Source: an uncultured SAR86 cluster bacterium
GTDB lineage: Bacteria; Pseudomonadota; Gammaproteobacteria; Magnimaribacterales; D2472
Reading direction: 5' to 3'
Assembly: GCA_902558095.1 (NCBI GenBank)
Contig: CACECP010000005.1
Span: forward strand, 1 to 64,000
Length of the DNA: 64,000 nt
How positions within the stretch are numbered: the first letter of the stretch is position 1; every line of letters begins with the position of its first letter. The position numbers and the translations under genes are program-made. Below the pieces are notes generated by a model that ran no database searches, had not been told where the DNA came from, and saw only the letters and a program-made list of their open reading frames with translations. Shown here piece after piece: positions 41,329 through 49,205 of this stretch.

Positions 41329-42131
41329 TTATCACCCCAATCTGGATCTCTTTTTTCAATAAAAGCATTAATCCCCTCTTTTGCATCATTTCTTAATGCA
41401 TTTTCGATCATTACCTTTGAAGTAAATTCATAAGCATCAAATAAATCCATGCCATATTGTTTATAAAAAGCTTGTTTGCCTGTTTCTATTGTTTTTATAG
41501 ATTTTTGAGAAATTTTATTTGCCAAGTCCATTACGGATTTAGTTAATTCATTTTCAGGAACATGTTCATTTATCAACGAAATTCTTTTAGCTTCGGGAGC
41601 ATTGACCATATCACCAGTCAAAAGCATTTTCAGAGCATTCTTTTTACTTACATTTCTTGATAAAGCAACCATAGGGGTAGAGCAAAATAAACCAATATTT
41701 ACCCCAGGTGTTGCAAACCTTGCATCATCCGAAGATATGGCCAAGTCACAGCTAGCAACAAGCTGACAGCCAGCAGCCGTAGCAACACCATTGACTTCGG
41801 CTATGACTGGTTTAGGAGAGTTTACAATTAATTGCATTAATGATGAGCATAGTTTAAATAAATCCATAAAATATGAAGCTCCTTCATCATCGTTATTTCG
41901 AGCATCTGTAATTTCTTTAAGGTTATGACCAGAACAAAAAACATTTCCATTTGCTGCAATAACAATCACCTTAATAGAATTATCTTTAGATGCTTTTTTA
42001 ATAGCATCAGTTAACCTTTTTATCATTTTTTCTGATAAAGCGTTTTTGTTATTCTGATCATCCATTGTAAGCCTGAGCACGCCTTTTTCATCTATGGCTT
42101 GATGAAGAATATTATTTAAGTTTTCTTTCAT
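41325..42131 (-). CDS. Enoyl-CoA hydratase/isomerase family protein
   Basis: 268 aa; LRLTMDDQNNKNALSEKMIKRLTDAI, ANGNVFCSGHNLKEI, AEVNGVATAAGCQLVASCDLAI. Confidence 0.88.
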   Translation of the reverse strand: MKENLNNILHQAIDEKGVLRLTMDDQNNKNALSEKMIKRLTDAIKKASKDNSIKVIVIAANGNVFCSGHNLKEITDARNNDDEGASYFMDLFKLCSSLMQLIVNSPKPVIAEVNGVATAAGCQLVASCDLAISSDDARFATPGVNIGLFCSTPMVALSRNVSKKNALKMLLTGDMVNAPEAKRISLINEHVPENELTKSVMDLANKISQKSIKTIETGKQAFYKQYGMDLFDAYEFTSKVMIENALRNDAKEGINAFIEKRDPDWGDN

Positions 42132-42169
42132 AGCTTTATTAGATGATAAATCTGAATATTAGTCCAATT

Positions 42170-42553
42170 TCAAGATTCTAGAATTTTTTTCGGACATTTA
42201 TTCATTACAACTTTTAGACCAGATTTTATTCCTAAAGATGCAGCATTTTCATCAACTATACCCTCTTGTATCCAAATAATATTTGCATTAATTTCTATGG
42301 CCTCATTTGTAATATCATAAATAAATTCTTTTGCTCTAAAAATATCAACCATATCAATTTTTTCTTCAATTTCCTTTAGACTTGAATAGCATTTTTGACC
42401 CAAAATATTATTTTCTTTTGGATTTACAGGAAAAACTTTATATCCATTTTTCATCAAAAATTTCATAACCTGAAAACTATCTCTATTAGGATTTGAGCTT
42501 GCTCCTACAATAGCTATATTTTTTATGTTTTCTAATAACTTTTTTAAATCCAT
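42170..42553 (-). CDS. CoA-binding domain protein (YccU-like)
   Basis: 127 aa; NIAIVGASSNPNRDSFQVMKFLMKNGYKVFPVNPKENNILGQKCYSSLKEI. Confidence 0.85.
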   Translation of the reverse strand: MDLKKLLENIKNIAIVGASSNPNRDSFQVMKFLMKNGYKVFPVNPKENNILGQKCYSSLKEIEEKIDMVDIFRAKEFIYDITNEAIEINANIIWIQEGIVDENAASLGIKSGLKVVMNKCPKKILES

Positions 42554-42628
42554 TATTGCTTAATAATATGTTTTATTTATTGGCTGTTTTGGGTTATATT
42601 ATCATTTTTCAAAACGAGTATTATTATT

Positions 42629-42952
42629 ATGAATGAACTTTCAAATCAATCGAACGAGCCTGTGCCTGCAAAAACAAGCGAACCAGCTAAAGGAATGGCA
42701 ATAGCCTCTATGGTATGTGGTATATGTAGTCTTGTACTATTCTTTATACCCTTTGCTAATATTGTTTTAGCTATAGTTGCAGTTGCACTTGGACATATTC
42801 ACCTTTCGAATATGAAGAAATTTCCAGATATGTATGACGGTCGCGGCATGGCGGTCGCTGGCTTAGCAACTGGTTACGTATTTCTTGGATTTACTATTCT
42901 TGGCTTTATTATCTTGCTTGCTACCGGTAGTGCTATCTTAGGATCACTCTAG
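42629..42952 (+). CDS. DUF4190-type small membrane protein
   Basis: 107 aa; KGMAIASMVCGICSLVLFFIPFANIVLAIVAVALGHI...GRGMAVAGLATGYVFLG. Confidence 0.72.
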   Translation: MNELSNQSNEPVPAKTSEPAKGMAIASMVCGICSLVLFFIPFANIVLAIVAVALGHIHLSNMKKFPDMYDGRGMAVAGLATGYVFLGFTILGFIILLATGSAILGSL

Positions 42953-42983
42953 TTTATAAAGATATAAATTTAATTCTTACTAT

Positions 42984-43011
42984 CCACTCATTGTTTTTTA
43001 ACAATGGGTGG
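42984..43011. terminator. Putative bidirectional terminator/stem-loop between convergent genes
   Basis: CCACTCATTGTT-TTTT-AACAATGGGTGG: 12-bp stem (one T-G wobble), 4-nt loop, located between convergent 42629..42952 and 43025..43318. Confidence 0.55.
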
Positions 43012-43024
43012 CTATGAGAGTATT

Positions 43025-43318
43025 CTATTTTCTTACGAAATCTTTTACTTCATCATTTACAACTACTTTCAAGTTGCCATCAACTAACTTTAAATATATA
43101 AAAGACATGCCATCATCACACGCCAAGGTATAAACATCTTGATCAGGACCTTCAACAGGACATATTTCACTAAAACCCTCAGCAGTAAGCCTAGCCTCAT
43201 CTCCTTTTATCTCAATTCCTATATTTGCATCTTCAACGCTTGACCAACTCCCATCAATTCCCGATGAACCACAAGCAGATAAAAATACTAAGGCACAAAA
43301 CGCATATAATTTATTCAT
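43025..43318 (-). CDS. Small lipoprotein, hypothetical
   Basis: 97 aa; signal with lipobox-like FLSACGSSG. Confidence 0.6.
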   Translation of the reverse strand: MNKLYAFCALVFLSACGSSGIDGSWSSVEDANIGIEIKGDEARLTAEGFSEICPVEGPDQDVYTLACDDGMSFIYLKLVDGNLKVVVNDEVKDFVRK

Positions 43319-43387
43319 AAATTTCTCCTATTCGTGAATTTAATATTACATAATTAAATATATACGTAAATAAAAAGCATTTCATAT

Positions 43388-43714
43388 TTAAGATATCATT
43401 GAATTAATTTTTATTTCCCAAGCGCTTCTTCCAAATAATACAAATCTATGCTCTTCCCCATTTTTGAATTTAACTGCAAGGGAATTTGGCATCATCGGTA
43501 TTAAATTAAAAACTTTAGTCCATACTTTTTCTGTTGAGGCTATATCTGATAGATCAATAATGGTGATTCCACTCTGAAAATTAAATTTATGGGATTCAAA
43601 TATCAAACGTTGATTTGTAAGATATAAAAAACCTCCAACTGCTTCAATTCCCTTTTGTAAATTTGCCCCGCCTTTTTTAATTATTTCTTCATCAATGTTG
43701 AGTTGTGTTTTCAT
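43388..43714 (-). CDS. GRAM-domain-like hypothetical protein
   Basis: 108 aa; GFLYLTNQRLIFESHKFNFQSGITIIDLSDIAS resembles GRAM/PH-like folds. Confidence 0.5.
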   Translation of the reverse strand: MKTQLNIDEEIIKKGGANLQKGIEAVGGFLYLTNQRLIFESHKFNFQSGITIIDLSDIASTEKVWTKVFNLIPMMPNSLAVKFKNGEEHRFVLFGRSAWEIKINSMIS

Positions 43715-43726
43715 GTTTAGTCGTCC

Positions 43727-44671
43727 TCAATGAGTAATAGATTTATCCAGTTTACAAACTATTTCATCATAGACTGAAGATGAAAATTTAAAATTATCTA
43801 TGAATCCGCAATGTCCTCCATATTGTTGAGGTTTAAATATTACATAATTTGTTTGATCTAATTTATTTAAGGGTTCGATAGGAACACATGGATCGTCAAT
43901 AGATGAGTATATAAGCGTGCTATGTTTTATCTTATCAAGAGTATCTTGAGTAATAGCATATCCAGAAAATAGCTCCTTAGTATTTTTGTGTGGTGAAAAA
44001 TTTTCTGTAAAAAACTCTGTCATATCCTCAAGGTTCTTATATTTTAATGCTTTTTCTACATCAGCAATTTCATATAATCTTATTTTTCTTCTTAATGTTT
44101 TCTGCCACTTATTTAAAAAATATTTTTTTAGAATCCATGAGGTATTATCCATTGCATGCATTGAATTTTCTGGATCAATTACTGGAGATAGAACAACAGT
44201 GCTTTTCAAAAAATTAATTTCTGCAGAAGCGGATATTCTTAATGCGATATTGCCTCCTAAAGAAAATCCAATTAAGTGTATTTCATTGTCTGGATATGTA
44301 TAACCAATAGATTTAACTGCTTCAATAAGGGTCTGTATATCAGTTGCTCTAAAGAAATCTTTATTTAGGTGCTCAGTATTGCCATGATCAATAGGATGAA
44401 TTCTAATAATATCAAAATTTTTAGTATGCAAAAGATTGGCTAAAGGAATTAAATATTTAGAATCCTTATGACCTAGCCATCCAGGAAGAAATATCACTTT
44501 CTTTTTAAATAAATCTGTCTGAAATATTTCAATTGACTGAGAATTAGAGGATGTAAAAATTTGTTTAGACGAAATTTTATTGATTTTTTTTCGTAAGGGT
44601 TTTTGCTGTATCTCTCTTATTGGGCTTGACGCTATTAGAGTATTAAATAAGCCGTTTTTAAAAAAACTCAT
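43727..44671 (-). CDS. Alpha/beta hydrolase (YheT-like)
   Basis: 314 aa; IFLPGWLGHKDSKYL, HLIGFSLGGNIALRISA nucleophile elbow. Confidence 0.8.
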   Translation of the reverse strand: MSFFKNGLFNTLIASSPIREIQQKPLRKKINKISSKQIFTSSNSQSIEIFQTDLFKKKVIFLPGWLGHKDSKYLIPLANLLHTKNFDIIRIHPIDHGNTEHLNKDFFRATDIQTLIEAVKSIGYTYPDNEIHLIGFSLGGNIALRISASAEINFLKSTVVLSPVIDPENSMHAMDNTSWILKKYFLNKWQKTLRRKIRLYEIADVEKALKYKNLEDMTEFFTENFSPHKNTKELFSGYAITQDTLDKIKHSTLIYSSIDDPCVPIEPLNKLDQTNYVIFKPQQYGGHCGFIDNFKFSSSVYDEIVCKLDKSITH

Positions 44672-44737
44672 TATACTTATCTCTTAAATATCTTTATGAA
44701 TATAAACCATACAAATTTTCAAAGTTATTCTAACCGA

Positions 44738-45892
44738 TTAGTTTGAATTAGTGTCTAAATAAGTCTTCGTTTTTAGTATCGCATTTTCATGTATGTCCAT
44801 ATAAAAAAGAGCGAAGTCCAAGCCATGATAATTTCCTGAAGAACCTCCAAATCCTTGAAATCTAGTTCCTGTTTGATCAGATGCGAATAAGATTCCATTT
44901 TTACACTGTGCTTGAACATATTCCTTGATTGGAGTCTCTAAAGGACCAAATATTTCTCCTTTGGCGGCATCATCTCCTCTTAACTCCAGTGAATAATTTC
45001 CTGATATATAAACAGCTCCCTTTGAATCAGATATATCAGATAATGTGCCTTCATTCTTCCAGGTAATAGGATTAACACAAATATTATTCTTATATCTAGG
45101 CATATCCTTATTAATAAGCGTCACATTCATCGTATCCCAATGAACTAAACAACCTAATTCTGTTGGGCCATCACATATATAGATATCATTCATTTTATTC
45201 ATCCAAGATTTAGAAATCTCGCCTCCAATGATATAAGCTCCAACCATTCTAGGGTATAAATTTGTTCCATCAATTTCCTCAGCAAGCAATCTAATGGAAT
45301 GATGTGTGCCCTGACTATGACTAGCAATAATAAATGGCCTTCCATTACTATAATTTTTAATAAAGTACTCAAATGCTTTTTTTACATCTTGATATACAAA
45401 TGCATGAATTTCCTCACGCAATTCATCAGTATCATAATAGCTATATATTGATGCTTGACGATAATATGGTGCATAAATACTACAACAACCATTAAAAGCG
45501 CTAGCTTGATTTGCCATCATCCATTTTGTGTTTTCTTTTGTTGCAGAATCCTTTTCAAGAGGATCAGTCCAATGATGTCCTTTTAGATATCCTGTAGGAT
45601 GAACAAAAAATACATCCACCTCTGAGTTTAGTTGGTCAACTCCAGTTTTCCCAGTAGGGATTAAATCTGCTGCATCTTCTTTGACAGGGAGTGCTGCCCA
45701 AGAACTTTCTTTTGAATAATCAAGCTGTTGTGCAGCATCTTTTGGGTTAAAAGAATGGTCTGGTCGGCCGATAAAATAATCATATGCCATTGCAAAAGTA
45801 AGGCCTTCATGACGAAGTTCTTTAATATACGGTAATGCCCATACAAGAATTACTACAAAAAGAAAGACTAAAATCAGAAAAGCTTTTTTCAT
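44738..45892 (-). CDS. DUF3089 (lipase-like alpha/beta hydrolase) protein, membrane-anchored
   Basis: ORF track uses GTG 45898 inside the guaA-end repeat; ATG 45890-45892 gives MKKAFLILVFLFVVILVWALPYIK. DVFFVHPTGYLKG, YAPYYRQAS, IASHSQGTHHSIRLL. Confidence 0.75.
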   Translation of the reverse strand: MKKAFLILVFLFVVILVWALPYIKELRHEGLTFAMAYDYFIGRPDHSFNPKDAAQQLDYSKESSWAALPVKEDAADLIPTGKTGVDQLNSEVDVFFVHPTGYLKGHHWTDPLEKDSATKENTKWMMANQASAFNGCCSIYAPYYRQASIYSYYDTDELREEIHAFVYQDVKKAFEYFIKNYSNGRPFIIASHSQGTHHSIRLLAEEIDGTNLYPRMVGAYIIGGEISKSWMNKMNDIYICDGPTELGCLVHWDTMNVTLINKDMPRYKNNICVNPITWKNEGTLSDISDSKGAVYISGNYSLELRGDDAAKGEIFGPLETPIKEYVQAQCKNGILFASDQTGTRFQGFGGSSGNYHGLDFALFYMDIHENAILKTKTYLDTNSN

Positions 45893-45910
45893 TCCCACTC
45901 AATAGTTGCA
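45889..45910 (-). repeat. Duplicate copy of the guaA 3' end (TGCAACTATTGAGTGGGAATGA), putative attachment-site copy (copy C)
   Basis: Reverse complement of 45889-45910 encodes A-T-I-E-W-E-stop in the guaA frame; 21/22 identical to 47636-47657, the sole difference being GAG to GAA. Confidence 0.85.
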
Positions 45911-45988
45911 CAAAACACCACCTCTGAAACCCTTACTGTGACTGTATTTCCGAGTGCCATTTTGTGTTTTTGCCACTTTGTCAAAGTT

Positions 45989-46477
45989 TTATAAGTATAC
46001 ATCTTCGATTTCCTTAAATTGTTTACTATTTAATATCTTTATTATTAAACTCCTGAATTCAGGTTGTGAATAAATGCTATGCCTTTTATCTATTATTGAA
46101 AAACCATTTATTTTTTCAGTATCTAAAAGTAATTCTTTAAAAATTTTAAGTGCTCTCTTCTGCTCATCTTTTTTTAAACCAATTTTTTCAACCTCAGCAG
46201 GAATCCACCCTACATGATCTGCTCCGCAGAATTCATACTCATGCCATTTACCATAATGTAATATTTCTATAATTTTTACTTGTCGTTCTAAAGTCGTGAA
46301 TAAAAAACTTTTATCATGATTTGACCTGTCATAAACATCATCACACTCTAAGTTAACTGATTCACCATCTTTATCATGCAGACCACAACAAACCTTTAAA
46401 TATTTTTCAGAATCTTTTATAACTTCTATGCCATGAAAATCTCTTAATGGTGGCAATTGATCTTTAGTTTGTTTCAA
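45989..46477 (-). CDS. Hypothetical protein (orphan ORF in guaA-adjacent segment)
   Basis: 162 aa ORF; stop codon immediately adjoins the AAAACTTTGACAAA repeat. Confidence 0.5.
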   Translation of the reverse strand: MKQTKDQLPPLRDFHGIEVIKDSEKYLKVCCGLHDKDGESVNLECDDVYDRSNHDKSFLFTTLERQVKIIEILHYGKWHEYEFCGADHVGWIPAEVEKIGLKKDEQKRALKIFKELLLDTEKINGFSIIDKRHSIYSQPEFRSLIIKILNSKQFKEIEDVYL

Positions 46478-46483
46478 AATAAT

Positions 46484-46906
46484 CTATTCTCTTGTTATGC
46501 TACATTGAGAATTAAATTTTGTTATTTCATTTTTATAGTTAAGATTAGTCCATTCCATTAGCATAGTTTTTTTGTTAAGAACTGCGGAATAAGTTTCATA
46601 TCGACCAGAATCTGAATAGGATGGCGAATGCGTGCCTTGCAGAAAGATTTTATCAGGAGTTTCCTCTGCAATTACTGCGTAATGATATGGTATTGGATAT
46701 TCAGAATATAAGAAATATATATACCATCGTGATGGCAAGTCTGGATTATATATATAAGGATTTTCTATAGTTCCATCCCTTTTTTGAATCCCAAAATATC
46801 CATTAAAACCAGAATCATGTTTGCAATGATAGTATGAACTACCCAATTTATACTCAGCAGCACTTAACGATGCTGAAAATATAAAAATAATAAATAAAAA
46901 TCTCAT
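46484..46906 (-). CDS. Hypothetical exported protein (orphan ORF)
   Basis: 140 aa with signal peptide MRFLFIIFIFSASLSAAEYK; two pairs of Cys candidates. Confidence 0.5.
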   Translation of the reverse strand: MRFLFIIFIFSASLSAAEYKLGSSYYHCKHDSGFNGYFGIQKRDGTIENPYIYNPDLPSRWYIYFLYSEYPIPYHYAVIAEETPDKIFLQGTHSPSYSDSGRYETYSAVLNKKTMLMEWTNLNYKNEITKFNSQCSITRE

Positions 46907-46914
46907 TAATGTAT

Positions 46915-46965
46915 TATGCCATTAACTTATGACTTTCAATAGTTGCAGGAATTTGTCAAAGTTTT
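46915..46965 (-). repeat. Interspersed ~51-bp repeat copy A
   Basis: tatgccattaacttatgactttcaatagttgcaggaatttgtcaaagtttt; about 45/51 identical to 47503-47553; contains 14-mer tcaatagttgcagg identical to the guaA end (47646-47659). Confidence 0.85.
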
Positions 46966-47477
46966 ATTTCTTTTAATTTCTGAATAAATGAATTTAAAAA
47001 TTCTGCTGTCATTGTTTGTGACATATTTCCTGCCTTGGCACGAAATTTAATATCGCCTTTATCATTGTTATAAGTTTTCACTTCAAAACCATCAATAGTT
47101 GCATAAGTTACTTCATAATTTTCCAATGTTGTAATATCTTTAGTCACATTAGATATATATTCTAATGCTGCAATAAGATCATTTATTTCCTTTTGATAAA
47201 CAAAAGATCTACCATTTTCTCCTTTATAATTTTGGACTGTCAATACAATTCCTTTTGTATTTACAGAAGAACCTGGAGTTTCTATGATTCTTTTTTGTAT
47301 AAAAATACCATAACGTGGATATGCAGGATCTGTTTGAACATTACCCAAATCGGTATAACCCAAGATTGTGATAGTGCCTGTTGACTCAGATAATTTCTCA
47401 AGTTCAGTTTTTTCTTGTGCTAAAGAAAAATTTGTAACAAAAATAGTACATAAAACAACAAACAATTTAAATTTCAT
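46956..47477 (-). CDS. Hypothetical exported protein (orphan ORF)
   Basis: 173 aa with signal peptide MKFKLFVVLCTIFVTNFSLAQ; its stop TGA lies inside repeat copy A. Confidence 0.5.
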   Translation of the reverse strand: MKFKLFVVLCTIFVTNFSLAQEKTELEKLSESTGTITILGYTDLGNVQTDPAYPRYGIFIQKRIIETPGSSVNTKGIVLTVQNYKGENGRSFVYQKEINDLIAALEYISNVTKDITTLENYEVTYATIDGFEVKTYNNDKGDIKFRAKAGNMSQTMTAEFLNSFIQKLKEIKL

Positions 47478-47502
47478 AATAACTCCTATTTAGAGATTAA
47501 AG

Positions 47503-47553
47503 TATGCCATAAACTTATGAATGTCTATAATTGCATGAATTTGTCAAAGTTTT
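47503..47553 (-). repeat. Interspersed ~51-bp repeat copy B
   Basis: tatgccataaacttatgaatgtctataattgcatgaatttgtcaaagtttt; imperfect direct repeat of 46915-46965. Confidence 0.85.
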
Positions 47554-47577
47554 CAAAAAAGAGATGATATTTGTTAA

Positions 47578-47598
47578 GTTTGACAAACTTTGTCAAAC
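47578..47598. repeat. 21-bp perfect palindrome GTTTGACAAA-C-TTTGTCAAAC
   Basis: 10-bp arms with 1-nt centre; the arms share TTTGACAAA/TTTGTCAAA with the interspersed repeats. Confidence 0.8.
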
Positions 47599-47600
47599 GA

Positions 47601-47623
47601 AAACCCTTTAAGAATAAGGGTTT
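47601..47623 (-). terminator. Probable intrinsic terminator of guaA
   Basis: Minus strand AAACCCTTATTCTTAAAGGGTTT followed by T-rich TTTCG, immediately downstream of the guaA stop. Confidence 0.65.
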
Positions 47624-47635
47624 CAGAGATATTTT

Positions 47636-49201
47636 TCACTCCCACTCAATAGTTGCAGGTGGTTTACTTGAAATATCATAAACAACTCTACTAACTTCCT
47701 CTATTTCATTAACAATACGGTTTGAAACACCTTCAAGAAATTCATATGGTAAATGCGCCCATCTAGCTGTCATAAAATCTACTGTTTCAACAGCTCTTAA
47801 AGCAACAACTTCTGCATATCTTCTTTCATCTCCTACAACACCAACTGATTTAACTGGAAGAAGTACTGCAAATGCCTGACTTACTTTGTCGTATAAATCT
47901 GCTTTAATAAGTTCTTGAATAAAAATATGGTCAGCCTCTTGGAGAACTTTTGTTTTTTCTTTTGTAATCTCTCCAATAATTCTTACACCTAAGCCTGGAC
48001 CAGGGAATGGATGTCTTTCTAACATTTCTTTGGGAATTCCAAGCTCTACTCCCATTCTTCTAACCTCATCCTTGAAAAGATCTCTTAGAGGTTCAACCAA
48101 ATCTAATTTCATCTCTTCAGGTAATCCACCTACATTGTGATGAGACTTTATTACTCTTGCTTCTTTTGATTCTGAGCCAGATGATTCAATTACATCTGGA
48201 TAAATTGTTCCTTGTGCTAAAAAATTAATATCTTTTAATTTAATTGCCTCAGCATCAAAAACATCAATAAAGGTTCTTCCGATAATTTTTCTTTTTTGCT
48301 CTGGGTCATCTATATCTTTTAAATGTCTTAAAAAAATTTCTGCGCTATCAGATTTAATAACATTCAGATTCATATTTTCTTTAAAGGTTTGCATAACTTG
48401 ATCTGCCTCACCCTTTCTAAGTAAACCATTATCTACAAAAACACATGTTAGTTTTTTACCGATAGCTTTATGAAGAAGGGTTGCTGTTACAGAAGAATCC
48501 ACACCGCCAGATAAACCTAATAAAACTTTTTTATCTTGAACTTGATCTTTAATTTCCTCTATTCTTTGTGATATTAAATCGTCCATTTTCCAATCAGTAC
48601 TTGCGTTGCAAATATTAAAAATAAAATTTTCTAAAATTTTCTTTCCATTATCTGTATGGGTTACTTCTGGATGAAATTGGATAGCATAAATTGGCAGACT
48701 TTTGTGCTCCATTGCTGCAATAGGAGCTGTTTTGGTTGATGCAACTAGATTGAATTCATCCGGTAAATCTTGGACCTGATCTCCATGACTCATCCAAACA
48801 TTAATTTTTTTATCTAAGTTTTTAAACATTAAAGATTCGCTTACAACCTCTAATTCAGAGTGGCCAAATTCTTTTTGATCAACAGATATAACATGACCAC
48901 CCATTTGTTCAGCAAGAGTCTGCATCCCATAACATATTCCAAGGATAGGTATTCCTATATCAAATACAAACTGAGGAACTCTAGGTGTATAGGTTTCTGT
49001 GACTGAATTAGGTCCTCCTGAGAGAATTATTCCTTTAGGGTTAAGTTCAGCTATCTTTGATTCATCTATGTCCCACGGCAAAATTTCAGAATAGACATGA
49101 CTCTCTCTTATTCTTCTTGCAATTAATTGTGTATATTGAGAGCCAAAATCCAATACCAGAATTGTATCTATTTTTTTATTGCTAATAGATAGCTTGCTCA
49201 T
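47636..49201 (-). CDS. guaA: GMP synthase (glutamine-hydrolysing)
   Basis: 521 aa; [54 protein letters not shown]-terminal KPPATIEWE. Confidence 0.97.
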   Translation of the reverse strand: MSKLSISNKKIDTILVLDFGSQYTQLIARRIRESHVYSEILPWDIDESKIAELNPKGIILSGGPNSVTETYTPRVPQFVFDIGIPILGICYGMQTLAEQMGGHVISVDQKEFGHSELEVVSESLMFKNLDKKINVWMSHGDQVQDLPDEFNLVASTKTAPIAAMEHKSLPIYAIQFHPEVTHTDNGKKILENFIFNICNASTDWKMDDLISQRIEEIKDQVQDKKVLLGLSGGVDSSVTATLLHKAIGKKLTCVFVDNGLLRKGEADQVMQTFKENMNLNVIKSDSAEIFLRHLKDIDDPEQKRKIIGRTFIDVFDAEAIKLKDINFLAQGTIYPDVIESSGSESKEARVIKSHHNVGGLPEEMKLDLVEPLRDLFKDEVRRMGVELGIPKEMLERHPFPGPGLGVRIIGEITKEKTKVLQEADHIFIQELIKADLYDKVSQAFAVLLPVKSVGVVGDERRYAEVVALRAVETVDFMTARWAHLPYEFLEGVSNRIVNEIEEVSRVVYDISSKPPATIEWE

Positions 49202-49205
49202 TAAA

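Noticed and set aside
47193-47384. 63-aa plus-strand ORF in the guaA-adjacent segment, considered as a possible overlapping element gene
   Set aside because: Antisense to the 173-aa ORF; lacks a plausible ribosome binding context and motif support.
45889-47657. Interpretation of the repeats as CRISPR or an attC integron array
   Set aside because: Too few copies and irregular gene-sized spacing for CRISPR; no attC-type R''/R' core pairs and no IntI in the window.
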